From JAFCUW01 sp049898325 (GTDB taxonomy: Bacteria > Pseudomonadota > Gammaproteobacteria > Burkholderiales > Burkholderiaceae_D): a DNA stretch of 64,000 bases. The stretch spans positions 62,001-126,000 of the forward strand of contig NZ_JAFCXL010000011.1 of assembly GCF_049898325.1 (NCBI RefSeq), read 5' to 3'. Below the pieces are notes generated by a model that searched no databases, had not been told where the DNA came from, and saw only the letters and a program-made list of their open reading frames with translations. Made by a program: the position numbers and the translations under genes. Every line of letters begins with the position of its first letter. The stretch's first letter is position 1. This document shows, one piece after another, positions 53,984-63,353 of this stretch.

Positions 53984-55558
53984 ATGATCAAACAAGCGCT
54001 TATCTCCGTTTCCGACAAAACCGGCGTCCTCGACTTCGCCCGCGCCCTGGCCAGCGAAGGGGTGGCGATCCTGTCCACCGGCGGCACCGCCAAGCTGCTG
54101 GCCGACAACGGCGTCGCCGTCACCGAAGTGGCCGATTACACGGGCTTTCCCGAAATGCTCGACGGCCGCGTCAAGACGCTGCACCCGAAAGTGCACGGCG
54201 GCATCCTGGCGCGTCGCGATTTTCCCGACCATGTCGCCAAGCTGGCTGAATTTGCCATTCCCACCATCGACATGGTGGTGGTGAACCTGTACCCGTTCCA
54301 GCAGACGGTGGCGAAAGACAATTGCTCGCTGGAAGATGCAATTGAAAACATCGACATCGGCGGCCCCACCATGTTGCGTTCGGCAGCGAAGAACCACCGC
54401 GACGTGGTGGTGGTGTGCGACCCGGCCGACTACAGCGCCGTGCTGGCGGAAATGGACGGCGCCGATGGCGTCGGCTACGACACCCGCTTCATGCTGGCCA
54501 AAAAAGTGTTCGCCCACACGGCCCAGTACGACGGCGCCATCACCAATTACCTCACCAGCCTGGGCGCCGACCGCGCCCACGCCACCCGCGCCGCCTTCCC
54601 GCAGACGCTCAACATGACGGTGGAAAAAGTCCAGGACATGCGCTACGGCGAAAATCCCCACCAGGCGGCCGCCTTCTACCGCGACCTGGCGCCCGGCGCC
54701 GGCGCCCTGGCCAGCTACGTCCAGTTGCAGGGCAAGGAACTGTCGTACAACAACATCGCCGATGCCGATGCCGCCTGGGAATGCGTCAAGACGCTGGGCG
54801 GCTTCGAGCAGAGCGCCGGCTGCGTCATCGTCAAGCACGCCAATCCGTGCGGCGTGGCCATCGGCAACGATGCCTTCGATGCCTACGGACGCGCCCTGCA
54901 AACGGACCCGACCTCGGCGTTTGGCGGCATCATCGCCTTCAACGTCGAAGTCGACGGCAACACGGCCCGCGAAATCGCCAAGCTGTTCGTCGAAGTGCTG
55001 ATCGCGCCCAGTTTCACCGGCGAAGCGCTGCAGGTCATGGCCGCCAAACAAAATGTGCGCGTGCTGAAAATTGCCCTGGGCAATGGCCACAACCCCTACG
55101 ACGTCAAGCGCGTCGGCGGCGGCCTGCTGGTGCAGACACCCGACGCGAAGAACGTGGGCCTCGGTGAATTGCGCGTGGTCAGCAAGAAGCAGCCGACCCA
55201 GCAACAACTGCAAGACCTGATGTTCGCCTGGCGCGTGGCCAAGTTCGTCAAGTCGAACGCCATCGTGTTCTGTGCCGGTGGCATGACGCTGGGCGTGGGC
55301 GCCGGCCAGATGAGCCGGATCGACTCGGCCCGCATCGCCTCGATCAAGGCGCACAACGCCGGCCTGTCGCTGGTCGGTTCGGCGGTGGCGTCGGATGCCT
55401 TCTTCCCCTTCCGTGACGGCCTCGACGTCGTCGTCGATGCGGGCGCCACCTGCGTGATCCACCCGGGCGGCTCGATGCGCGACCAGGAAGTGATCGATGC
55501 GGCCGACGAACGGGGCGTGGTCATGCTCTACACGGGCATCCGTCACTTCCGCCATTAA
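53984..55558 (+). CDS. purH: Bifunctional AICAR transformylase / IMP cyclohydrolase
   Basis: Last two steps of IMP synthesis. 524 aa from the ATG at 53984 (MIKQALISVSDKTGV). N-terminal cyclohydrolase (MGS-like: LSTGGTAKLL, KTLHPKVHGGILARR) and C-terminal transformylase with KHANPCG and the pair around SNAIVFCAGGMTLGVGAGQMSR. Standard length. Follows fis by 70 bases. Confidence 0.98.
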   Translation: MIKQALISVSDKTGVLDFARALASEGVAILSTGGTAKLLADNGVAVTEVADYTGFPEMLDGRVKTLHPKVHGGILARRDFPDHVAKLAEFAIPTIDMVVVNLYPFQQTVAKDNCSLEDAIENIDIGGPTMLRSAAKNHRDVVVVCDPADYSAVLAEMDGADGVGYDTRFMLAKKVFAHTAQYDGAITNYLTSLGADRAHATRAAFPQTLNMTVEKVQDMRYGENPHQAAAFYRDLAPGAGALASYVQLQGKELSYNNIADADAAWECVKTLGGFEQSAGCVIVKHANPCGVAIGNDAFDAYGRALQTDPTSAFGGIIAFNVEVDGNTAREIAKLFVEVLIAPSFTGEALQVMAAKQNVRVLKIALGNGHNPYDVKRVGGGLLVQTPDAKNVGLGELRVVSKKQPTQQQLQDLMFAWRVAKFVKSNAIVFCAGGMTLGVGAGQMSRIDSARIASIKAHNAGLSLVGSAVASDAFFPFRDGLDVVVDAGATCVIHPGGSMRDQEVIDAADERGVVMLYTGIRHFRH

Positions 55559-55572
55559 ACGAAACGCCGCCC

Positions 55573-55592
55573 TGGGGGGAAATCTCCCCCCA
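55573..55592. other. Perfect short hairpin between purH and ruvC
   Basis: TGGGGGGA (55573-55580) and TCCCCCCA (55585-55592) form a perfect 8-bp stem with loop AATC. No T-run follows, so it may block 3' exonucleases or reduce read-through into ruvC rather than terminate. Confidence 0.4.
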
Positions 55593-55621
55593 AGCGCGGG
55601 CCGCCGGTATACCATGCGCTC

Positions 55622-56158
55622 ATGATTATTCTTGGTATAGACCCCGGCTTGCGCACCACCGGTTTCGGGGTGATCGAAAAGCACGGCAACAAGCTGCGTT
55701 ACATCGCCTCCGGCACCATCAAGACGGGCAGCGAGGGCGCCTTGCCACCCCGCCTGAAGCTCATACTGGGCGGTATCAGCGAGATCGTGCGCACCTACCG
55801 GCCCGATTGCGCGGCCATCGAAAAAGTGTTCGTCAACGTCAATCCGCAATCGACCTTGCTGCTCGGTCAGGCGCGGGGGGCGGCCATCACCGCCCTCGTC
55901 GGCGCCGATCTCGAGGTGGCCGAATACACGGCCCTGCAAGTGAAGCAGGCCGTGGTGGGAACGGGCCGCGCCGCCAAGGAGCAGGTGCAGGACATGGTGG
56001 CGCGCCTGCTGGTGCTGCCGGGCCTGCCTGGTACCGATGCGGCCGACGCGCTGGGCGTGGCCATCTGCCATGCTCACAGCCACGACGCGCTGCTGCTGCT
56101 GGGCGCGCTGGCGCCCGCGCTGGGCACCCTGCGCATGAAGCGGGGCCGCCTGGTATGA
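55622..56158 (+). CDS. ruvC: Holliday junction resolvase RuvC
   Basis: 178 aa. The four acidic catalytic residues are visible in GIDPGLRTTGFG, IEKVFVNVNPQS and DAADALGVAICHAH. Cuts Holliday junctions loaded by RuvAB. First gene of ruvCAB; ruvA starts 40 bases after. Confidence 0.97.
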   Translation: MIILGIDPGLRTTGFGVIEKHGNKLRYIASGTIKTGSEGALPPRLKLILGGISEIVRTYRPDCAAIEKVFVNVNPQSTLLLGQARGAAITALVGADLEVAEYTALQVKQAVVGTGRAAKEQVQDMVARLLVLPGLPGTDAADALGVAICHAHSHDALLLLGALAPALGTLRMKRGRLV

Positions 56159-56198
56159 CCCTGTTACCACTCCACCTACTCTCAATAAAAGGCTGCCG

Positions 56199-56777
56199 AT
56201 GATCGGTCGACTCTCTGGAATTTTGCTGGAAAAAAATCCGCCGCAGCTGCTGGTCGAATGCGCCGGCGTCGGCTACGAAGTCGACGTCTCGATGAGCACC
56301 TATTACAATTTGCCGGGACTGGGCGAGAAGGTGGTGTTGTTTACCCACCAGGCGATCCGCGAAGACGCCCACTTGCTGTTCGGTTTTGGCAATAGCGAGG
56401 AACGGGCGGTGTTTCGCCTGTTAATCAAGATCACGGGCGTGGGCGCGCGCACTGCCTTGTCGATCCTGTCGGGCATGACCATCGGCGACCTGGCACAGGC
56501 GGTCACCTTGCAGGAATCGGGCCGCCTGATGAAGGTGCCCGGCATCGGCAAGAAAACCGCCGAGCGCCTGTTGCTCGAATTGAAGGGCAAGCTGGGCGCC
56601 GACCTGGGCGCCGGTGGCGTGGCCGCCGCGCCGGACGCGAAATCGGATATCCTCAATGCCTTGATCGCGCTCGGTTACTCGGACAAGGAAGCCTTGATGG
56701 CGATCAAAAACATGCCGGCGGCCAGCACCGTCTCGGACGGCATCAAATACGCTTTGAAGGCGCTGTCGAAGGGTTAA
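56199..56777 (+). CDS. ruvA: Holliday junction branch migration protein RuvA
   Basis: 192 aa. N-terminal OB domain (MIGRLSGILLEKNPPQLL), two helix-hairpin-helix motifs (LIKITGVGARTALSIL and LMKVPGIGKKTAERLLLELKG, split) and the C-terminal domain that contacts RuvB (YSDKEALMAIKNM). Complete. Confidence 0.97.
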   Translation: MIGRLSGILLEKNPPQLLVECAGVGYEVDVSMSTYYNLPGLGEKVVLFTHQAIREDAHLLFGFGNSEERAVFRLLIKITGVGARTALSILSGMTIGDLAQAVTLQESGRLMKVPGIGKKTAERLLLELKGKLGADLGAGGVAAAPDAKSDILNALIALGYSDKEALMAIKNMPAASTVSDGIKYALKALSKG

Positions 56778-56808
56778 GCGCGCCGTCACCACTACCAGAA
56801 AGATTGCA

Positions 56809-57882
56809 TTGAGTATCCAGACCGACGATTTCAGCGAACAACGCCTCATTGCCGCGGTGCCGGCTTCGCCCAACGAGGAGGCGATCGAGCGGGCCCTGCG
56901 GCCGAAGCACCTGGACGAGTACGTCGGTCAGGAAAAAATCCGCGACCAGCTGGAAATTTTCATCACGGCCGCGCGCCGCCGCCGCGAAGCGCTCGATCAC
57001 ACCTTGCTGTTCGGTCCGCCAGGCCTGGGCAAGACCACGCTGGCCCACATCATCGCCCGCGAGATGGGCGTGAACCTGCGCCAGACCTCCGGCCCCGTGC
57101 TCGAGCGCCCGGGCGACCTGGCGGCCATTCTCACCAACCTGGAAGCGAACGACGTCCTGTTCATCGATGAAATCCACCGGCTCTCGCCGGTGGTCGAAGA
57201 GATCCTCTATCCGGCGCTGGAAGACTACCAGATCGACATCATGATCGGCGAAGGCCCGGCGGCCCGCTCCGTCAAGCTGGACTTGCAGCCGTTCACCCTG
57301 GTCGGCGCCACCACCCGCGCCGGCATGCTGACGAACCCCTTGCGTGACCGCTTCGGCATCGTTGCCCGCCTCGAGTTTTACAATACGCAAGAACTGACCC
57401 GCATCGTCACCCGCAGCGCCGATTTGCTGGGGGCGCCCATCGTCGAAGATGGCGCCCGCGAAATTGCCCTGCGCGCGCGCGGCACCCCCCGTATCGCCAA
57501 CCGCCTGCTGCGTCGCGTGCGCGACTATGCGGAAGTGAAGGGCAATGGCGAGATCACCCGGCAGACCGCCGATGCCGCCCTCAAGATGCTCGACGTCGAC
57601 AGCGTGGGCTTCGACGTGATGGACCGCAAGCTGCTCGAAGCGGTGCTGTTCAAGTTCGGTGGCGGCCCCGTCGGCATCGGCAACCTGGCCGCCGCCATCG
57701 GCGAAGAGAGCGACACCATCGAGGACGTGCTCGAGCCCTTCCTGATCCAGCAGGGGTATTTGCAGCGCACCCCGCGCGGCCGGATTGCCACGCCGCTGGC
57801 CTACCGCCACTTTGGCGTGGCGGCCCCGCGTACCAGTCCGACGGGCGATCTGTGGGATAGCGTGCCGGAAGCCCAGCAGTAG
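56809..57882 (+). CDS. ruvB: Holliday junction branch migration ATPase RuvB
   Basis: 357 aa; the start at 56809 is TTG (LSIQTDDFSEQRLIAA), with AGAAAG just upstream. Walker A GPPGLGKTTLAH, Walker B FIDEIHRLSP, sensor GATTRAGML and the C-terminal winged helix (GYLQRTPRGRIAT). Forms hexamers that drive branch migration with RuvA. Confidence 0.97.
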   Translation: MSIQTDDFSEQRLIAAVPASPNEEAIERALRPKHLDEYVGQEKIRDQLEIFITAARRRREALDHTLLFGPPGLGKTTLAHIIAREMGVNLRQTSGPVLERPGDLAAILTNLEANDVLFIDEIHRLSPVVEEILYPALEDYQIDIMIGEGPAARSVKLDLQPFTLVGATTRAGMLTNPLRDRFGIVARLEFYNTQELTRIVTRSADLLGAPIVEDGAREIALRARGTPRIANRLLRRVRDYAEVKGNGEITRQTADAALKMLDVDSVGFDVMDRKLLEAVLFKFGGGPVGIGNLAAAIGEESDTIEDVLEPFLIQQGYLQRTPRGRIATPLAYRHFGVAAPRTSPTGDLWDSVPEAQQ

Positions 57883-57890
57883 ACGGTCAA

Positions 57891-57910
57891 ACGGCGCCGC
57901 GCGGCGCCGT
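57891..57910. terminator. Perfect 20-bp palindrome between ruvB and the convergent gene
   Basis: ACGGCGCCGC directly followed by GCGGCGCCGT (57891-57910), nine bases after the ruvB stop. It can form a strong hairpin in either direction and probably serves both converging genes. There is no T-run. Confidence 0.5.
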
Positions 57911-57933
57911 CGTCGTGGCGATGGTGGCGCAGC

Positions 57934-58338
57934 TCAGGGCAACACGCCCGTCGACTCGCGCGGGCGCAGGCGGCGCGCGGTCGAACGGCGGCCGGGAAAC
58001 ACGAAGGCCATGAACATGATGGCGGCGCTGCAAAACAGCGGCGCCAGGGCCCACACCGACTCGGGCAGATTGTCTTGCAGGAGGATGCCGATCGAACCGA
58101 CCATCGGCACCGCCAGCAGCACGCCGGCGAGGACGCGCGCCCGCAGCGAACGCTTGAGGTGGTTGCCGGCCACGCCCACCATCAGGAAGCCGGAAGCGGC
58201 CAGGGCGATGGCGACGCAGGCCATGACGGCGCCGTTAAAATTGATGGCCCGCGTGGGCGACTCAGGCAGCAGGAAGAACGGCGCGCCCATGACGATGGCA
58301 ACGCCGATCAGAAACGAAATACAACGAAGAAAAATCAT
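57934..58338 (-). CDS. Small integral membrane protein of unknown function
   Basis: 134 aa from the ATG at 58338 (GGAG-type sequence upstream on the minus strand). About four transmembrane helices: ISFLIGVAIVMGAPFFLL, GAVMACVAIALAASGFLMVG, VLAGVLLAVPMVGSIGIL, and WALAPLFCSAAIMFMAFVF. A basic C-terminal tail (RRSTARRLRPRE). I do not recognise a family. Convergent with ruvB. Confidence 0.65.
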   Translation of the reverse strand: MIFLRCISFLIGVAIVMGAPFFLLPESPTRAINFNGAVMACVAIALAASGFLMVGVAGNHLKRSLRARVLAGVLLAVPMVGSIGILLQDNLPESVWALAPLFCSAAIMFMAFVFPGRRSTARRLRPRESTGVLP

Positions 58339-58505
58339 GGAGGCTCCAGGCTGCGCTTGCCGCCAAGGTGCATCGACCGGCAGTTTGCTGCTACCGAATA
58401 ACGATACCACAGCTAGCGGATGTGTTCTTAAAAGCAATGTCTGTTGTGGCTAAAACCAACAGATTTTTGATCAATTTGACAATTTTTTCTTGAGGAGTTA
58501 CTAAC

Positions 58506-58955
58506 ATGCAAATCCTCGTCGATGGCGACGCCTGTCCCACCGTGTGCAAGGAAATTTTGTACCGACTGGCCGACAAGCGCCAATTGATGGTCACCCTGGT
58601 GGCCAACACCTTGTTGCGCGTGCCGGGCTCACGCTTCATCCGCGCCGTGCAGGTGCCGGCCGGCGCCGATGCGGCCGATGCGCACATCGTGCGCATGGTG
58701 ACGCCGGGCGACCTGGTCATCACCGCCGACATTCCACTGGCCAGCCTGGTACTCGACCAGCAGGGCTATGCGCTCAATCCGCGCGGTGACTTTTTTACCG
58801 TGGACAATATTGCCCAGCAATTGAGCATGCGCACCTTCATGGAAACGCTGCGCAGCGGCGGCGTCGACACGGGCGGCCCGCCGCCGTATGGCAACAGCGA
58901 CCGCCAGAATTTCGCCAACCAGCTCGACCGGCACCTGGCCCGCCTGGCCAGGTAG
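58506..58955 (+). CDS. YaiI/YqxD family protein (UPF0178)
   Basis: 149 aa with the family start MQILVDGDACPTVCKE, the NYN-like acidic patch and ITADIPLASLVLDQQGYALNPRG. The family has a PIN-like fold suggestive of a nuclease, but its function is not established. The sequence is complete, including the GGPPPYGNSDRQNFAN segment. Confidence 0.9.
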   Translation: MQILVDGDACPTVCKEILYRLADKRQLMVTLVANTLLRVPGSRFIRAVQVPAGADAADAHIVRMVTPGDLVITADIPLASLVLDQQGYALNPRGDFFTVDNIAQQLSMRTFMETLRSGGVDTGGPPPYGNSDRQNFANQLDRHLARLAR

Positions 58956-58970
58956 CGCGTCCAGAGCCGC

Positions 58971-59438
58971 CTACTGCTCGCGCAGCCAGATTTGCGAGCG
59001 GCCCAGCATCGGTACACCGAGGTAGCCGCGCACATCGAGTTTGTTGCCGCCGTCGATGAGTGTGAGCTTGCTCTTGTAGCTGGTGCCGTTGCCCGGATCG
59101 AGGATGTGGCCACCGCTGTAGGCGGCGCCCGATTTTTTCAGGCCCGCCAGGATGACCATGCCGACGATGGGCTGGTCTTTCAGCGCGCCCTCGCACTTGA
59201 CGCACAAGGGGTTTTGGTCTTGTTCCACGGGCAGAAACAGCCGTTCGATTTTTCCTTGCAGCACACCATTGTGGTCGCTGATGCGGATCAATGCGGTCGG
59301 CTTGCCGGAGGCGTCGTCGATATTTTTCCACAGGCCCACGGGCGAGCCGTCGGCGGCCAGGGTGGGAACGGCAGCGCCGGCCAATACTGACAGTATGGCC
59401 AGCGCCAGGGTGCAGCGCACGGCACGCAGTGCTCGCAT
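58971..59438 (-). CDS. DUF2147 domain-containing exported protein
   Basis: 155 aa. Signal peptide (CTLALAILSVLAGAAVPTLAA). The DUF2147 domain follows: GLWKNIDDASGKPTALIRI near the start, then the Cys pair in NPLCVKCEGALKD, the GHILDPGNGTSYKSKLTLID core and YLGVPMLGRSQIWLRE at the end. Family members are found in many Gram-negative periplasms; the role is unknown. 23 bases downstream of valS on the same strand's end. Confidence 0.87.
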   Translation of the reverse strand: MRALRAVRCTLALAILSVLAGAAVPTLAADGSPVGLWKNIDDASGKPTALIRISDHNGVLQGKIERLFLPVEQDQNPLCVKCEGALKDQPIVGMVILAGLKKSGAAYSGGHILDPGNGTSYKSKLTLIDGGNKLDVRGYLGVPMLGRSQIWLREQ

Positions 59439-59461
59439 CGGTGTCTCCGCAAATTAGCGCA

Positions 59462-62266
59462 TCAAGCCGTTGCCAGCTTGTCGAATTGTTCGCGCAGCTT
59501 GGCGATGGTGGCCGAGAAATTGACCAAGCGCTCATTTTCCTGCGCCACCACGGCCGCCGGCGCCCGTGCCACGAAGCTTTCGTTGCCCAGCTTGCCATTG
59601 ACCTTGGCAATTTCTGCCTCGATGCGGGCAATTTCCTTGGCCAGGCGTTCGCGCTCGGCGCCGACGTCGATTTCCACCTTCAGCATCAGCTTGGTGGTGC
59701 CCACGATCGACACCGCCGCCGGCGACTCCGGCAAGGCGTCGACGATCTGCACGTCCGACAGTTTGCCCAGCGCCTGCACGTACGGGGCGAAGGCGGGCAG
59801 GGCGGCTTTCGCATCGACGCCCGGCTCGATGATCAGGGGCACCCGCAGCGACGGCGAAATCTGCATTTCGCCGCGCAGGTTGCGGGTGGCGTCGACCAGC
59901 AATTTCAATTGCGCCATCCAGGCTTCGGCCGCCTCGTCGATCAGTGCGGGATTGGCGATCGGATAGGCCTGGCGCATGACCGAGTCGCCGTTCGCATCGA
60001 GCGTCTTGCCGGCCAGCGGCGCCACGCTTTGCCACAGCGCCTCGGTGACGAACGGAATGATCGGATGGGCCAGGCGCAGCACCACTTCGAGCACGCGCAA
60101 CAGGGTGTGGCGGGTGGCGCGTTGCTGCGCTTCGCTGCCGTGCTGCACTTGCACCTTGGCCACTTCGAGGTACCAGTCGCAGTATTCGTCCCAGACGAAC
60201 TTGTAGATGGTCGAGGCGATGTTGTCGAAACGGTAGTCGTCGAACCCTTTGGCCACGTCCTGCTCGGCGCGCTGCAGGAGCGAAATGATCCAGCGGTCGG
60301 CCTGCGACAGGTCGTCCGGGGACGCACTGCAATCCTTGCCCTCGGTGTTCATCAGCACAAAGCGCGTCGCGTTCCACAGTTTATTGCAGAAGTTGCGGTA
60401 GCCTTCGGCGCGGCCCAGGTCGAAATTGATCGAGCGGCCCAGCGAGGCGTAACTGGCCATGGTAAAGCGCACGGCGTCGGTGCCGTAGGCGGCGATGCCG
60501 CTCGGGAATTCCTTGCGGGTCGCCTTTTCGATCTTGCCCGCTTCCTTCGGATTCATCAGGCCGGTGGTGCGCTTGGCCACCAGCGATTCGAGGTCGATGC
60601 CGTCGATCAGGTCGATCGGGTCGAGCGTGTTGCCCTTCGACTTGGACATTTTCTGGCCCTGGGAATCGCGCACCAGGCCGTGCACGTAGACCGTCTCGAA
60701 CGGCACCTTGCCCGTGAAATGGGTGGTCATCATGACCATCCGCGCCACCCAGAAGAAAATGATGTCGAAACCGGTCACCAGCACGGACGAGGGCAGGAAC
60801 AGTTTCATGTCCGCCGTCTCGTCCGGCCAGCCCATGGTGGAAAACGGCACCAGCGCCGACGAGAACCAGGTGTCGAGCACGTCGTCGTCGCGGCGCAGCA
60901 CGCCGGTGACGCCGGCTGCGGCCGCTTTTTGCTGTGCTTCGGCTTCGTCGCGGGCGACGATGATGTTGCCGGCCTCGTCATACCAGGCGGGAATCCGGTG
61001 GCCCCACCACAACTGGCGCGACACGCACCAGTCCTGGATATTGCCCAGCCACTGGTTGTAGGTGGTGCTCCAGTTTTCCGGCACGAACTTGATTTCGCCG
61101 TTCGCCACTTTCTCCAGCGCCACTTCGGCGATCGATTTGCCGGGGAAGCGGGTGCCCTCGGGCGCCGGCTTGCTCATGGCGACGAACCACTGGTCGGTCA
61201 GCATGGGCTCGATGACGACGCCGGTGCGGTCGCCCCGCGGCACTTGCAATTTGTGCGGTTTGACTTCCTGCAGCAGGCCGATGGCGTCGAGGTCGGCGAC
61301 GATCTGCTTGCGCGCGGCGAAGCGGTCCAGGCCCTGGTAGACGGCCGGGGCGTTCTCGTTGATCTTGGCGTCGAGCGTGAGAATGCTGATCAGGGGCAGC
61401 TTGTTGCGCTGGCCGACGGCGTAATCGTTGAAATCGTGCGCCGGGGTGATTTTCACGCAGCCCGTGCCGAAGGCCTTGTCGGCGTACTCATCGGCAATGA
61501 GGGGAATCTCGCGGCCCGTCAGCGGCAGTTGCAGCATCTTGCCCACGTGCTGCGCGTAGCGCTCGTCGGTCGGGTCGACGGCGACGGCGACGTCGCCCAA
61601 CAGGGTTTCAGGGCGCGTGGTGGCCACCGTGACATGGCCGCTGCCGTCGGCGAAGGGATAGCGGATGTACCACATGAAGCCGTCTTCTTCTTCCTGCGCC
61701 ACTTCCAGGTCGGACACGGCCGTGCCCAGCACGGGGTCCCAGTTGACCAGCCGCTTGCCGCGGTAGATCAGGCCCTGCTCGAACAGGCGCACGAACACTT
61801 CCGTGACCACTTTCGAGCGAGGCTCGTCCATGGTGAAATATTCACGGGCCCAGTCGGCCGAGGCGCCCAGGCGGCGCATCTGGCCGGTGATGATGTTGCC
61901 CGATTTTTCCTTCCACTCCCACACCTTCTCGACGAACTGTTCGCGCCCCAGGTCGTGGCGCGAAATTTTCTGCGCGTCGAGCTGGCGCTCGACGACGATC
62001 TGGGTGGCGATGCCCGCGTGGTCGGTGCCCGGCACCCACGCCGTGTTGTAGCCCCGCATGCGGTAGTAGCGGGTCAGGCCATCCATGATGGTCTGGTTGA
62101 AGGCGTGCCCCATGTGCAAGGTGCCGGTGACGTTCGGTGGCGGCAGCTGGATGCTGAACGAGGGCTTGTCGGCGTCCATGGTGGCGGCGAAGTAGCCGCG
62201 CTGTTCCCAGGCGGTGCGCCAGAATTGTTCAATATCGGCTGGCTCGAAAGACTTGGCTAATTCCAT
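59462..62266 (-). CDS. valS: Valine--tRNA ligase
   Basis: Class I synthetase, 934 aa from the ATG at 62266 (MELAKSFEPADIEQFW). HIGH counterpart HMGHAF in PPPNVTGTLHMGH, KMSKS in GQKMSKSKGNTLDPID, the editing domain between them (VTVATTRPETLLGD), and the C-terminal coiled coil (about 865-930, RLAKEIARIEAEIAKVNGKLG). The open frame extends further upstream but that part is not conserved. Confidence 0.97.
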   Translation of the reverse strand: MELAKSFEPADIEQFWRTAWEQRGYFAATMDADKPSFSIQLPPPNVTGTLHMGHAFNQTIMDGLTRYYRMRGYNTAWVPGTDHAGIATQIVVERQLDAQKISRHDLGREQFVEKVWEWKEKSGNIITGQMRRLGASADWAREYFTMDEPRSKVVTEVFVRLFEQGLIYRGKRLVNWDPVLGTAVSDLEVAQEEEDGFMWYIRYPFADGSGHVTVATTRPETLLGDVAVAVDPTDERYAQHVGKMLQLPLTGREIPLIADEYADKAFGTGCVKITPAHDFNDYAVGQRNKLPLISILTLDAKINENAPAVYQGLDRFAARKQIVADLDAIGLLQEVKPHKLQVPRGDRTGVVIEPMLTDQWFVAMSKPAPEGTRFPGKSIAEVALEKVANGEIKFVPENWSTTYNQWLGNIQDWCVSRQLWWGHRIPAWYDEAGNIIVARDEAEAQQKAAAAGVTGVLRRDDDVLDTWFSSALVPFSTMGWPDETADMKLFLPSSVLVTGFDIIFFWVARMVMMTTHFTGKVPFETVYVHGLVRDSQGQKMSKSKGNTLDPIDLIDGIDLESLVAKRTTGLMNPKEAGKIEKATRKEFPSGIAAYGTDAVRFTMASYASLGRSINFDLGRAEGYRNFCNKLWNATRFVLMNTEGKDCSASPDDLSQADRWIISLLQRAEQDVAKGFDDYRFDNIASTIYKFVWDEYCDWYLEVAKVQVQHGSEAQQRATRHTLLRVLEVVLRLAHPIIPFVTEALWQSVAPLAGKTLDANGDSVMRQAYPIANPALIDEAAEAWMAQLKLLVDATRNLRGEMQISPSLRVPLIIEPGVDAKAALPAFAPYVQALGKLSDVQIVDALPESPAAVSIVGTTKLMLKVEIDVGAERERLAKEIARIEAEIAKVNGKLGNESFVARAPAAVVAQENERLVNFSATIAKLREQFDKLATA

Positions 62267-62426
62267 GGTGTGGGCAGAGTGAAGAGTGAGTGGGAATGCG
62301 GAAACGCCCATTATAGAGGACGCGCCGGCGTCCCTGTCCCGTTGCCAGCGGTTTTCGCGCGGTGGCGCGCACGCGCCGGCCCTGGTCGGGGCCCATCAAA
62401 TGTCACACAGCCCCCCATGTAGCTCG

Positions 62427-62432
62427 TATAAT
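62427..62432 (+). promoter_or_regulatory. Consensus -10 box before the ANTAR regulator gene
   Basis: Exact TATAAT at 62427-62432, but no good -35 at 17 bases (TGTCAC at 62401-62406 is a weak candidate with longer spacing). A transcript starting near 62439 leaves only nine bases before the ATG at 62448, which argues for the start at 62466. Confidence 0.5.
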
Positions 62433-62465
62433 ATTTCCAACCGGACCATGATCGATTCTCAGACA

Positions 62466-63098
62466 ATGAACGCCTCCGCCAGCACCAAACGCCTGATCCT
62501 GCTCGTCGACGACGACACCTTGTTGCTGCAATTTCTTGCTGAAGTACTCAGCCATGCCGGCTACGAGACGGACATCGCCGCCTCGGCCGCCGAAGCGATC
62601 CGCAAGATCGAGGTGCGCGAGCCTGACCTGGCCCTGCTCGATATTTCCATGCCCGGCATGTCCGGCCTCGAGCTGGCCCGCCACCTGCAGGAGAACACGG
62701 GCGTCGCGTTCATGTTCCTGTCGGGCAGCGCCGACGGCGAGTCGGCCCGCCAGGCGGCCCAGTTCGGCGCCGTGGGCTTTCTGCTCAAACCGATCGACGC
62801 CGCCCGCCTGATGCCGGCGTTCGAAGCAGGGCTGGCGCGCGCCGATGAAATCCGCCAGTTGCGTCGTACCGAGATCAACCTCAACGCGGCGCTGTCGGCC
62901 GGCCGCGAAACGAGCCTGGCGGTGGGCCTGCTGATGGGCCGCTACCACGCCGACCGCAACACCGCCTTCGAAGTGCTGCGCGACCATGCCCGCTCGAGCC
63001 GGCGCAAGATCAACGAAGTGGCCGACCAGTTGCTGGCCGCCGAAGAAATGTTGAACGCCTTGCACACGGGCTTTGCCAGCCGCATCAAGACCAAGTAA
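62466..63098 (+). CDS. Response regulator with receiver and ANTAR RNA-binding domain
   Basis: About 210 aa from the ATG at 62466 (ATG at 62448 adds six residues). Receiver domain with the acidic pair LVDDDT, the phospho-acceptor Asp in DLALLDISMPG and the Lys in FLLKPID. Residues of about 130-195 form an ANTAR domain (SLAVGLLMGRYHADRNTAFEVLRDHAR, with a C-terminal KINEVADQLL), the type that binds paired hairpins in leader RNA and stops terminator formation. The kinase is not encoded nearby. It diverges from valS. Confidence 0.9.
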   Translation: MNASASTKRLILLVDDDTLLLQFLAEVLSHAGYETDIAASAAEAIRKIEVREPDLALLDISMPGMSGLELARHLQENTGVAFMFLSGSADGESARQAAQFGAVGFLLKPIDAARLMPAFEAGLARADEIRQLRRTEINLNAALSAGRETSLAVGLLMGRYHADRNTAFEVLRDHARSSRRKINEVADQLLAAEEMLNALHTGFASRIKTK

Positions 63099-63199
63099 GC
63101 GCTCGCTCTTGACGGGCAGGCGCACCGGCGAGGCCGCCCCCCGGCCGCGCGCGACAAGGCTAGTTCGTAGTGAAGAGTGATGCAAGGCAACTTTTGCTT

Positions 63200-63205
63200 T
63201 ATAAT
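63200..63205 (+). promoter_or_regulatory. Consensus -10 box in front of the single-domain response regulator
   Basis: TATAAT at 63200-63205, with CTTTTGCT just before it and no strong -35. It would give a leader of roughly 140 bases before the gene at 63354. The leader is pyrimidine-rich and contains alternative hairpins (see findings). Confidence 0.45.
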
Positions 63206-63353
63206 TGTGCATCCTCGGCACATACGCCACCGCTTTCCCTGTCAACCCGCCCCACGGCGGCTCCCATTTTTTCGGCCGCCCCCTCCCTGCTGCCAGCCCC
63301 TTCCGTTCGGCCCCGCTCCGCCGTATTTGATCCTGTTTCGCCGGAGTTCCACC

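Noticed and set aside
59291..62260. 989-codon open frame opposite valS
   Set aside because: Antisense shadow of valS, composed of repeated charged residues.
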